Of a DNA stretch of 64,000 nucleotides, positions 1-6,890 are shown piece by piece. The notes beneath the pieces are model-generated. The model had not been told where the DNA came from. It saw only the letters and a program-made list of their open reading frames with translations, and did no database searches. This stretch comes from UMGS1370 sp046957575 (GTDB lineage Bacteria > Bacillota > Clostridia > Lachnospirales > Lachnospiraceae). How positions within the stretch are numbered: the first letter of the stretch is position 1; every line of letters starts with the position of its first letter. A program made the position numbers and the translations under genes. The stretch covers positions 124,001 through 188,000 of the forward strand of contig JBKUOG010000002.1 of the NCBI GenBank assembly GCA_046957575.1, in the 5' to 3' direction.

Positions 1-458
1 TTGCTGCAGCTTTCATAGCTGTCTGCTTTTGTAATATGAACTTTTTTAATGTTTACAGCAATATCGGAATTTTGATATTTTTCTCCTGACTTTGGCCGGA
101 TTTTGACATGAAAGCGATATAACGCATCCTCATCTACGATAAAATCCATAGCAAAAAAAGCCGGATTCTTTTCATCTGAAATTTCTTCCGTTAATGTCTG
201 AAACTGTTTCTTGTCCATAAAATTAAATGCAGCCATCAGCATCCGACCAAAAGAAGTTTTTCCTGTAGCATTGGCTCCCATCAAAATATTTACCTTTTTA
301 TAACGGAAGTTAGGATGTCCCTCCAGGTATTCATTTTCAATATAGGAATTAGACTTTTTTTGCGGATATGCCATATTTATATGAAAATTTTTAAAGGCAA
401 AAAAATTATCTATTACATTACAATCATTTTCTGTTCCTCCGAACTGGTAGTTCCCCAT
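1..458 (-). CDS. AAA family ATPase, N-terminal part (cut by window edge)
   Basis: Translating the minus strand gives an open frame running off position 1. Near residue 50 it has V-N-I-L-M-G-A-N-A-T-G-K-T-S-F-G, a P-loop (GxxxxGKTS) preceded by the hydrophobic strand typical of OLD/SMC-like and abortive-infection-type AAA ATPases, with an 'F-x-N-F' start-of-domain signature (FKNFHI) about 30 residues earlier. I place the start at 458 because AGGTGGAG lies 11 nt upstream. An in-frame ATG at 488 is possible but has no good ribosome binding site. Walker B and any C-terminal nuclease or HEPN partner lie outside the window, so the function cannot be named. Stand-alone ATPases of this kind often belong to defence or toxin-antitoxin loci, which is only a possibility here. 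Confidence 0.7.
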   Translation of the reverse strand, partial: MGNYQFGGTENDCNVIDNFFAFKNFHINMAYPQKKSNSYIENEYLEGHPNFRYKKVNILMGANATGKTSFGRMLMAAFNFMDKKQFQTLTEEISDEKNPAFFAMDFIVDEDALYRFHVKIRPKSGEKYQNSDIAVNIKKVHITKADSYESCS

Positions 459-563
459 GCCATAATCTGCTCCACCTGTCTTTACCATAATTTCTGCTTA
501 TTTCACTCTGTATCTATATTATGATAAAAACACTGGCAAAAATACCCTTGCTTTTGTCTTAAA

Positions 564-1259
564 TTATACTTCGTCCTTTGCCTGCGGATATTCATTGCAC
601 AGCAGCCGATAAGGCGCTTCGTCTTCTTCAATGGCCGGAAATCTTCCAACCGGCTCATAAAAACGGTTATCTGTATTATCGTCATTGCACTGGCTGACCT
701 CTCCTAACAATACCGGCCCGCTGCCTTCCTCTACTTCAAAATCATGGTACAGATACGGGTAGATGGTAATACTCTCGCCTGGCGTCAGCCGAACCTGGGT
801 TCCTGCCGGAACCACCATTTCCCGTCCGTCAATGTGGACATGGACGTCATTTGCTTTGTCCAAATCTTCCTCTTTTGTAGAATTATACACGCGAATCAGC
901 ACGTTGCCGCCGCCCCGGTTAATAATATCTTCCATCTTAAACCAGTGAAAATGCATGGGGGAATACTGGCCTTCTTTGATATAAAGGAGTTTTTCTGCAT
1001 ATGGTTTCGGATACTTGTCCTTTTTCTGTAAATTGCCATTGCGGATGGTAATCAGGGAAAATCCCACCTGGTCAAATCTGCCCAGTCCATAATCCGTAAT
1101 GTCCCAGCCCAGCATATTTTCTCTGATTTCGTCATATTCATGGCCTTTTTCCTGCCATTCTTCCGGCGTAAAATCGCAGAACGGCGGAACTGCAAACCGA
1201 TACTCCTTTACCATTGCTTCCATTTCTTTTAATGCCCGATTAATCTCACTGCGCTTCAT
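564..1259 (-). CDS. D-lyxose isomerase family protein (cupin sugar isomerase)
   Basis: The 231-aa product matches the D-lyxose ketol-isomerase family (cupin fold, Mn2+-dependent; interconverts D-lyxose with D-xylulose and often D-mannose with D-fructose). Visible signs are the N-terminal helix MKRSEINRAL, the metal-binding segment H-F-H-W-F-K-M-E-D near residue 103, and the second cupin motif around Y-P-Y-L-Y-H-D-F-E near residue 170. The length is normal for the family. AGGAGG lies 8 nt before the ATG. It sits 13 nt after the YARHG lipoprotein stop and is probably co-transcribed with it, although the two have no obvious functional link. Cytoplasmic. The exact sugar substrate cannot be read from sequence. 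Confidence 0.85.
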   Translation of the reverse strand: MKRSEINRALKEMEAMVKEYRFAVPPFCDFTPEEWQEKGHEYDEIRENMLGWDITDYGLGRFDQVGFSLITIRNGNLQKKDKYPKPYAEKLLYIKEGQYSPMHFHWFKMEDIINRGGGNVLIRVYNSTKEEDLDKANDVHVHIDGREMVVPAGTQVRLTPGESITIYPYLYHDFEVEEGSGPVLLGEVSQCNDDNTDNRFYEPVGRFPAIEEDEAPYRLLCNEYPQAKDEV

Positions 1260-1272
1260 AGAGTCCTCCTAT

Positions 1273-2748
1273 TTAATCCCCAAAATAATACAGCCCTTTT
1301 ACATATCCTTTTTCATCAAAGACCGGCCTGTTTCCGCCATAAACTTCCTCATACTCAAACAGGGTCTCTGGTTTCTGAAAATCCACGATTTTTGCCGGCG
1401 GTCTCTCTTCTTTGGAACTGAAAAAATGATAGCCCCATTCTTCTTCTGTGCCTTTTAGTATGTAGATACTTCCTTCATACACCTTTTTAAAGCGAGTGTC
1501 GTCGCTGTCTCCCCACAGCCGGTAACATCCGGAATAAGGCTCATAGGCCAGATAACAATAATCCATCCAGTCTTCTGATTGATACTGCAGGGCAACGTCT
1601 CCATATTCTCCATCGGAAGCACTGACAACCGCCGTTTCACCTGTCAATTCATTGACGCAAATTTCTATCTCTTCAAACTCTTTCATCACTGTTTCATACT
1701 CCTGTGGAGTCAGCATAAGAGGAAGGGAAATGGTTCCGGGCGCTTCATAATAAAGTCCTCTGTCTCTGGTATTTTCAAAATCATTCAGCGATATGCCGAT
1801 TTCCATATGTTCCGGCAGCAGTTCTTTATATGGAGCTGGGGAAAGCTGCTCATATTCCTTATGAACGCGCTCCCACTGTTCTCTGTCAAATTCTTTTTCT
1901 GCCTTTTTGATAAACTCCATGTTTCTCTTATCCAGTTCCGTAAAGTTTGCCTCTGCCTTCTGATCTGCGTTTTCTGCTTTTTCATACCAGGGCTGCTGTT
2001 CAAAATACTGCTGCAGTTCCTGATTTTTAAATTCCCGTCCATAAACCGCAAAATACTGATTGCGCAAAAGCCTTAATTTTTCTGCATCCAGTTCCAGCAG
2101 ATCCGTCTCATTCAGCGGCCGCTCGTAAGCTTCTGGCAGAAACAAAGTTTCCATGGGAAAATAAACTCCCGCAGCTTCTGATTGGCCAAACAGTGCCATC
2201 CTCTCATCCTCATAAAATTGAAAATGGTAAGACACATTCTCAGGTTCTTCCCAATCCTCCAAATTATCTTGGCTGGTCTGAAGTTTGGTTCCAGGAAGTT
2301 TAAAAAAGAACTGCAGTTGATGAAGTATGGCATACGCCCGTCCAGGCGGTTCCGCTTTCATAAAGTCCAGGGTAAGCTGATTGCGGTTTTTGCGTCCTCC
2401 CGGAGAAACTTCCAGCTTATAAGACATATCCCCTTTTTTAAAATAAGTGCCGCAGATAGACTTGGCTTCTTTCATCAAAACCGTATTGTAATCCGTTGTT
2501 TCTGTACCGGAATCTCCGACACCGGACGGCGCGGCAGTCTCAGGCGGCTCTGTGGCAGACGGGGCGGCTGTACTGGACGGTACTGTACTTGGATGCGAAG
2601 TGGTACCAGGCGATACTGTGTCTGTCAGCGTGGTGGTACTGGAAGAACCTGTACCAGACGGCGCAGCACAGGAAACAGCCGTTAAAATCGCTGCCGCCGT
2701 CAGACCTGCCAGGCATATCCTTTTGGTAATTTGCTTTCGTTTTTTCAT
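1273..2748 (-). CDS. YARHG-domain lipoprotein
   Basis: This 491-aa exported lipoprotein has a basic N-terminus, a hydrophobic segment and a lipobox ending in A-V-S-C at about residue 27. A Ser/Thr/Pro-rich spacer follows (residues 30-85) that probably crosses the cell wall. Around residues 205-270 is a YARHG-type domain (LRLLRNQYFAVYGREF, then YF..QPWY, then LDKRNMEFI). YARHG domains occur in extracellular proteins of Firmicutes and are thought to bind cell-wall or surface material. The C-terminal 200 residues are not recognisable to me. The start has GGAGG 5 nt upstream. The gene ends 13 nt before the D-lyxose isomerase gene. Confidence 0.75.
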   Translation of the reverse strand: MKKRKQITKRICLAGLTAAAILTAVSCAAPSGTGSSSTTTLTDTVSPGTTSHPSTVPSSTAAPSATEPPETAAPSGVGDSGTETTDYNTVLMKEAKSICGTYFKKGDMSYKLEVSPGGRKNRNQLTLDFMKAEPPGRAYAILHQLQFFFKLPGTKLQTSQDNLEDWEEPENVSYHFQFYEDERMALFGQSEAAGVYFPMETLFLPEAYERPLNETDLLELDAEKLRLLRNQYFAVYGREFKNQELQQYFEQQPWYEKAENADQKAEANFTELDKRNMEFIKKAEKEFDREQWERVHKEYEQLSPAPYKELLPEHMEIGISLNDFENTRDRGLYYEAPGTISLPLMLTPQEYETVMKEFEEIEICVNELTGETAVVSASDGEYGDVALQYQSEDWMDYCYLAYEPYSGCYRLWGDSDDTRFKKVYEGSIYILKGTEEEWGYHFFSSKEERPPAKIVDFQKPETLFEYEEVYGGNRPVFDEKGYVKGLYYFGD

Positions 2749-2804
2749 ACTGCCTCCTGTTCTTACTGATGCAAGCAGCGAAACACCTGTAAAGCGTGTT
2801 TTCC

Positions 2805-3578
2805 CTAGTCTGCCAGAATCTCATATCCGTCTTCTGTTACGGCTACGGTCACTTCCCACTGGGCGGACATCTTTCCATCGGCTGTAGTAACCTCCCAGCC
2901 ATTTTTCTTATCCACTTTAAATTTACAGGTTCCTGCATTGATCATAGGCTCAATGGTAAACACCATTCCCGGCGGCATATGGATTCCGGTATCCGGCATC
3001 GTTACATAGCTGACAAACGGATCCTCGTGGAATTTCAGTCCGATACCATGTCCTCCGATTTCCCGCACAACGCTGTAGCCGCTGGCTTTTGCATAGTCAT
3101 GAATTGCAGCTCCCATACTCCCCATGGAACGGAACGGGCCTACCATTTTCAGTCCTTCTTCTACACATTCTTTGGCTACCTGAACCAGACGCCGGTTTTC
3201 CTCACTGACCTCGCCAATTAAAAACATTCTTGAGGAATCGGAAAAATACCCCTTATAAATCGTTGATACGTCTACATTAATAATATCTCCTGATTTCAAA
3301 ATCACGTCTCTGGATGGGATCCCATGACAAATCTGATTATTTACAGACGTACATACGCTTTTCGGAAATCCCTCATAGTGAAGAGGCGCCGGCGTCCCAC
3401 CTAACCCCACTGTTGTCCTGTATACAATCTCATCTATTTCCTGGGTAGACATTCCCTGGCAAATTGCCTGGGCAACCGCATTCAAAACCTCTTTATTGAC
3501 TTTGCCACTTTCCCGTATTCCGGCCAGTTCTTCTTTGGTTTTCACCAGTCTGGGTTCCCTTTTCCTTCTTCGTCTCAT
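2805..3578 (-). CDS. map: Methionine aminopeptidase, type I
   Basis: The 257-aa protein removes the initiator methionine from new proteins. The five metal ligands of the pita-bread fold are visible: Asp in N-V-D-V-S, Asp in F-S-D-S-S-R, His in G-G-H-G-I-G, Glu in T-I-E-P-M and Glu in Q-W-E-V-T-V. A short basic extension (MRRRRKREPR) precedes the catalytic domain. The frame can open at a GTG (3581), but the ATG at 3578 has GGGGAG 8 nt upstream and is preferred. It is not in a ribosomal-protein operon here. Upstream is a dispersed repeat whose minus-strand TGG-TATAAT could supply its promoter. Confidence 0.93.
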   Translation of the reverse strand: MRRRRKREPRLVKTKEELAGIRESGKVNKEVLNAVAQAICQGMSTQEIDEIVYRTTVGLGGTPAPLHYEGFPKSVCTSVNNQICHGIPSRDVILKSGDIINVDVSTIYKGYFSDSSRMFLIGEVSEENRRLVQVAKECVEEGLKMVGPFRSMGSMGAAIHDYAKASGYSVVREIGGHGIGLKFHEDPFVSYVTMPDTGIHMPPGMVFTIEPMINAGTCKFKVDKKNGWEVTTADGKMSAQWEVTVAVTEDGYEILAD

Positions 3579-3616
3579 CACAGAATCTCCCCTCTATCTT
3601 ACTTTTGCACTTTCTC

Positions 3617-3742
3617 GAAATACCTCGTCAGGTGTTCACATTATACCATATCCACTAAGCTCGACAATACCTCGCTAAGTGGACAGGTATTGATTCTCAC
3701 CAGACTCGTGAAATACCTCGTCAGGTGTTCACATTATACCAT
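3617..3742 (+). repeat. Dispersed intergenic repeat, copy A (with internal duplication)
   Basis: A 33-bp unit beginning GAAATACCTCGTCAGGTG occurs at 3617-3649 and again, identical, at 3710-3742. Between them lies CCACTAAGC..GCTAAGTGG (3652-3682), an inverted repeat with one mismatch. The stretch from about 3640 to 3742 is nearly repeated at 46934-47036, with roughly nine in ten bases the same by eye. Each unit holds the small hairpin ACCT-cgtc-AGGT. The right-hand unit overlaps the last codons and the TAA stop of the ABC-F gene, so the repeat supplies that gene's 3' end. Confidence 0.85.
3640..3667 (-). promoter_or_regulatory. Candidate promoter for map inside the repeat
   Basis: On the minus strand, TTGTCG (3662-3667) is followed 16 nt later by TATAAT (3640-3645), with a TGG just before it (extended -10). 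It lies about 60 bp upstream of the map start. The same geometry (TTGTCG, 16 nt, TACAAT) recurs in repeat copy B upstream of the AIM24 gene. Activity is inferred from base matches only. Confidence 0.5.
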
Positions 3743-5191
3743 CTTCACTGCTTTTGCCGCAATGGTTTCGGCAAATCTTTCATCATGCTCCACTAAAATC
3801 ATGGTAGGGCGGACGTTTTCAATTACCTTCTCAATCTGCATTCTGGAATAAATATCAATGTAGTTAAGAGGCTCATCCCACAAATATAAGTCAGCCTGCT
3901 CGCAAAGACTCTTAGCAAGAAGCACTTTCTTTTTCTGACCTTCGCTGAATTCTTCCATCTGCTTTTCGAACTGGTCCCGTTCCATACCCAGTTTCCTTAG
4001 CACACTAAAAAGCAGACTCATATCCACGCCGTTTTCTTCTTCCAGAGTCTTGGCAAACTGGCGGAATCCACCGGACAGATAAGACGCATCTTGGGGCACA
4101 TAAGAAACGGTCAGATTCGTCGTCTTGCGCAAAATATTTTTTAAAATACTGGTTTTTCCACATCCGTTTCTCCCCTGCAGCAAAACCTGCTCTCCAGGAT
4201 AAACCTCAAAATTGACAGAAGGCATTTTTATGCGGATAACCGGACTGTCTTTTTTCGTCCGGACAACACCGGGAAACCATTTCAAATCTTCTGCTGTTTC
4301 CACATCTTTTAAAAGCTGTGACTTTTCCTCTATGGCCCGTTCCTGCCGTTTTTCCAGGTTTTTTCTTCTTTGCTGCATCTTCCGGGATTTTTCCCCCACA
4401 TAGGCTCTGGTCACCAGTTTGCCGGTTGTTTTTTGCTTTAGGAAAGCCTTTTTCCCGATTTTTGTTGATTCCGTCTCATCTGCCCAGGACTTTGTCTGGC
4501 CTGCTGCTTCTTTTATCCGGTGAATGTCCCGCAAAAGCCTGGCATTTTCTCTTTGTTCAAATTGATCCTGACGCTGTTTATTTTCAAACCAGGATGAAAA
4601 ATTGCCCCTTGTTATTGTAATCTTTGTCTTATCGATAGCCAGAATGTGATCCACAGACGCATCCAGAAAAGCCCGATCATGGGATACCAGAATGAATCCC
4701 TTTTTCTTTGCCAGATAACTTCCCACCAGCTGTCTGGTCTGGGTATCCAAATGATTGGTCGGCTCATCTATTAAAAGAAAGTGATTTTCCTTTAAAAACA
4801 AAATTGCCAGCAATGCCTTTGTCCTCTCTCCCCCTGACAGGGTAGAAAATGGTCGGTCCAGTACATCTTCTGTCATCTGAAGCCTGGACAGTTCTCGTAC
4901 AAGCTGCCAGTATTCCATATCCGGGTAAATCCGATATGCTGCTGCAATTACGGTTTCTTCTGCATTTTCTAACGAAAATGGAAAATAGTCAAATTCCACA
5001 TTCGATGTTATGCTCCCGCTGTATTCCATCTGCTTCATCAGAAGCTTTAAAAACGTTGTTTTTCCTCTTCCGTTTCTCCCAACAAGCCCCAGTTTCCAGT
5101 CTGTATCTATCTGAAAAGACACATCATCAAAAATTAAATCATAGCTTCCTTTATAGGAAAACGTTACATGTTTCACCTGTATCAAAGACAT
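3734..5191 (-). CDS. ABC-F ribosomal protection protein, Lsa/CplR-like
   Basis: The 485-aa cytoplasmic protein has two ABC domains and no membrane segments. Domain 1 has Walker A G-R-N-G-R-G-K-T-T (residue ~38), signature L-S-G-G-E-R and Walker B F-L-L-I-D-E-P-T-N-H-L-D. Domain 2 has G-R-N-G-C-G-K-T-S, a variant signature F-S-E-G-Q-K and L-Y-L-W-D-E-P-L-N-Y-I-D. A basic helical linker (residues ~205-300) separates them and would reach the ribosomal peptidyl-transferase centre. The N-terminus (MSLIQVKHVTFSYKGSYDLI) resembles Lsa-class proteins, which protect ribosomes from lincosamides, pleuromutilins and streptogramin A. The upstream attenuator fits an antibiotic-induced gene. The resistance spectrum is inferred. 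GGAGGG lies 5 nt before the ATG. Confidence 0.85.
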   Translation of the reverse strand: MSLIQVKHVTFSYKGSYDLIFDDVSFQIDTDWKLGLVGRNGRGKTTFLKLLMKQMEYSGSITSNVEFDYFPFSLENAEETVIAAAYRIYPDMEYWQLVRELSRLQMTEDVLDRPFSTLSGGERTKALLAILFLKENHFLLIDEPTNHLDTQTRQLVGSYLAKKKGFILVSHDRAFLDASVDHILAIDKTKITITRGNFSSWFENKQRQDQFEQRENARLLRDIHRIKEAAGQTKSWADETESTKIGKKAFLKQKTTGKLVTRAYVGEKSRKMQQRRKNLEKRQERAIEEKSQLLKDVETAEDLKWFPGVVRTKKDSPVIRIKMPSVNFEVYPGEQVLLQGRNGCGKTSILKNILRKTTNLTVSYVPQDASYLSGGFRQFAKTLEEENGVDMSLLFSVLRKLGMERDQFEKQMEEFSEGQKKKVLLAKSLCEQADLYLWDEPLNYIDIYSRMQIEKVIENVRPTMILVEHDERFAETIAAKAVKMV

Positions 5192-5202
5192 AAAATCCCT
5201 CC

Positions 5203-5241
5203 AAAAAAGGCTGCGAGAAGATTCTTCTCACAGCCTTTTTT
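5203..5241 (-). terminator. Attenuator terminator before the ABC-F gene
   Basis: Near-perfect inverted repeat: AAAAAAGGCTG-c-GAGAAG (5203-5220), 3-nt loop, CTTCTC-a-CAGCCTTTTTT (5224-5241). On the minus strand it ends in TTTTTT, directly followed by the GGAGGG ribosome binding site of the ABC-F gene. A terminator between promoter and RBS is the arrangement of antibiotic-inducible leader attenuation known for Lsa/Vga/VmlR-type genes. Confidence 0.85.
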
Positions 5242-5287
5242 GCGATAGGGATATACATTTTCCCAAAACCCATACGGCCTTATACAT
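5228..5287 (-). CDS. Candidate 19-codon leader peptide (uORF) in the attenuator
   Basis: The ATG at 5287 opens a 19-codon frame, M-Y-K-A-V-W-V-L-G-K-C-I-S-L-S-Q-K-R-L, whose TGA stop (5228-5230) lies inside the 5' arm of the terminator hairpin. A ribosome stalled near the end of this frame would keep the terminator from folding. The upstream ribosome binding site is poor, which lowers confidence. A second possible uORF, only Met-Ile-stop, lies earlier in the leader behind a good GAGGTGAAAGG. Confidence 0.35.
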   Translation of the reverse strand: MYKAVWVLGKCISLSQKRL

Positions 5288-5415
5288 AGCCAAACTGCTA
5301 TATAAAAATGATGATAGAATCTCCTGCACCAACTGTTATCTGCTGCTCTCTAAACTGTTGTTTTATGCAAGAGAATTAAATCATCCTTTCACCTCGTCTC
5401 TGTTATTCTGCCGCC

Positions 5416-5444
5416 ATTATAGCAAATCTTCCATTCTCTGTCAA
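5416..5444 (-). promoter_or_regulatory. Sigma-A promoter of the ABC-F leader
   Basis: TTGACA (5439-5444), 17 nt, TATAAT (5416-5421) on the minus strand: a full consensus match. It gives a leader of about 215 nt before the ABC-F start. The -35 overlaps the end of the upstream phosphatase gene. Confidence 0.85.
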
Positions 5445-6175
5445 CCCTGAAATGGAGACGTAAAATACCCCATATGGGAAACCGGTTCGCCTTCTGCTTT
5501 CAGATGAGACGTGTCCCCTAACATCTGGCAGCGGAAATAAGCTGTACCTGGCTCCCTTTCTTCTGCCGCCAATACTGTAACAGAAGAAGGCGCCATGAAA
5601 AACCCATGGATCAGCAGGGGAAACGGGATATTTAACAGATGGGACAGCATGACGCAGGTAATTCCCATATGGCAGAACAGCACAAGAGTGATTTCTTCTT
5701 TTTCCCTTTCCGGTTCCTTTTTTGTCCGATACAGCTTTCCGTCCCGCTCATAGCCGTACTGTGCCAGCAAATCGTCCAGACCTTTTATGGTTTCCTCATA
5801 AACGGATTTCACATTGCCGGCTCCGCTTTTCATCAAAGGGGTTTCTATCCAGTCTTCTGATGAAAACATGGCGCTTTCTTTTGTCCAGTATTCCGGCAGA
5901 AAATCCCATGGTATCGTCTCTTTTCCCGGATCTTTTGGATCGGAAATCCGGGCTTTGTACTCCCGAAGCCAGGGAAGGATCTGCTCCTCCATGCCCCAGG
6001 CAGCCAGGGTATCTCTGGCTGTATCTTTTGCCCTTCCAAGGGGCGAGACATAGCAGTCTGTTACCTGCCACGTTTTCGTCCGCTTTGCCAGACAAGCCGC
6101 TTCTTTCCATCCTTTTTCCGTCAGAGTGTCTCTTTCATAGTCCGGTTCTCCATGACGGATAAAAATCAGTCTCAT
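5441..6175 (-). CDS. Histidine phosphatase family protein
   Basis: The 244-aa protein begins M-R-L-I-F-I-R-H-G-E-P, the RHG motif carrying the phosphorylated His of the phosphoglycerate mutase-like (branch 1) superfamily. The conserved arginine region S-P-L-G-R-A-K-D-T is near residue 50, and the second catalytic His is in L-V-L-F-C-H-M-G near residue 167. Such enzymes dephosphorylate sugar phosphates, nucleotides or other small molecules; the substrate is not evident. It follows the small membrane protein gene with no gap, so the XRE, membrane protein and phosphatase genes form one operon. Confidence 0.85.
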   Translation of the reverse strand: MRLIFIRHGEPDYERDTLTEKGWKEAACLAKRTKTWQVTDCYVSPLGRAKDTARDTLAAWGMEEQILPWLREYKARISDPKDPGKETIPWDFLPEYWTKESAMFSSEDWIETPLMKSGAGNVKSVYEETIKGLDDLLAQYGYERDGKLYRTKKEPEREKEEITLVLFCHMGITCVMLSHLLNIPFPLLIHGFFMAPSSVTVLAAEEREPGTAYFRCQMLGDTSHLKAEGEPVSHMGYFTSPFQG

Positions 6176-6601
6176 TTACGCTATCCTCCTAATCATCCAG
6201 TAAATCACACACATTGCAATCAGGTATCCGCAGAGAACCAGCAAAAGTACCTGGGCCACCATAGGGTTTACTACCCCGAAAATCAGCGTACATGAATATA
6301 AAACTCCTATCGTCAGATACCCAGAGAGAGCCATGGCCTTATCCCGCAGGTATAAATTTCTCTCATCTTCTTCCCGAACCCTCGCCTGCTCCATCTTTTC
6401 GCTGTTGTTTAACAGCAAAATGTTTTTGACTGCAAGGGCGATTCCGGCTCCCAGAAGCCCCATTCCGCTTCCAATATACCAGCTTCTCATCTGTAAAAAT
6501 TCTTTTCCTCCCAATATTGCTGTCACAACAGTTCCGATTCCCACAACTGCTGCTGCCATGGAAAAGCCAACCCGTATTTTCACTCGTGTCTCATACTTCA
6601 T
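6176..6601 (-). CDS. Small integral membrane protein paired with XRE regulator
   Basis: 141 aa with four predicted membrane segments in two pairs (residues ~12-30, ~40-60, then ~92-108 and ~115-135). They are separated by a charged cytosolic stretch containing R-E-E-D-E-R-N-L-Y-L-R-D-K-A. This 'E-D-E-R' loop between helix pairs is characteristic of small DUF2178-like membrane proteins that are commonly paired with XRE regulators. The start overlaps the XRE stop (ATGA), so translation is coupled. No enzymatic motif is seen. The role is unknown, perhaps regulated or anti-regulated by its partner. Confidence 0.65.
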   Translation of the reverse strand: MKYETRVKIRVGFSMAAAVVGIGTVVTAILGGKEFLQMRSWYIGSGMGLLGAGIALAVKNILLLNNSEKMEQARVREEDERNLYLRDKAMALSGYLTIGVLYSCTLIFGVVNPMVAQVLLLVLCGYLIAMCVIYWMIRRIA

Positions 6602-6807
6602 AGTTGTTCCTCCTCTTCCTCAAACAGAAAAATCTCTTCGATTGCCATGCCGAAATATCTGGCAAGTCTGTAAGCCAGATGCAGCGAAGCCATGTACTTT
6701 CCGTTTTCCAGGGAAGTAATGGTCTGGCGGGTCACTCCCACTTTGGCTGCCAGTTCTTCCTGGGAAAGCCTTGCTGCTTTTCTTAGTTCCTGAACCCGAT
6801 TTTTCAA
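6598..6807 (-). CDS. XRE-family helix-turn-helix regulator
   Basis: A 69-aa protein almost entirely made of one HTH: N-R-V-Q-E-L-R-K-A-A-R-L-S-Q-E-E-L-A-A-K, then V-T-R-Q-T-I-T-S-L-E-N-G-K. It resembles the short YgzD/Cro-like regulators found next to small membrane proteins. I start it at TTG 6807 because AAGGAGGAGG sits directly upstream; the longer open frame has no such site. The acidic tail (EEEEEQL) is unusual. It probably autoregulates, since the promoter region contains repeated CTATAC-like words. Confidence 0.85.
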   Translation of the reverse strand: MKNRVQELRKAARLSQEELAAKVGVTRQTITSLENGKYMASLHLAYRLARYFGMAIEEIFLFEEEEEQL

Positions 6808-6850
6808 CTTCCTCCTCCTTTTTGTTTTGTATAGTTTACTTTGCGTTTTT

Positions 6851-6890
6851 AGTATAGCTCGCTTTGCACATTTTGTCAAGTATACTATAC
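6851..6890 (-). promoter_or_regulatory. Promoter and possible operator of the XRE operon
   Basis: On the minus strand: TTGACA (6874-6879), 17 nt, TATACT (6851-6856). The palindrome GTATAGTATAC (6880-6890) abuts the -35, and further CTATAC-like words occur at the -10 and near 6832. This spacing suggests binding by the encoded XRE protein (inferred). The -35 side overlaps the sbcC stop codon. Confidence 0.75.

Noticed and set aside
3496..3678. Plus-strand 60-codon frame across the map start
   Set aside because: It is antisense to map and the repeat, has no RBS and no family resemblance.
3601..3742. CRISPR array from the repeated 33-bp unit
   Set aside because: Only two units with a structured, repeat-derived middle; the same whole block recurs at 46.9 kb.
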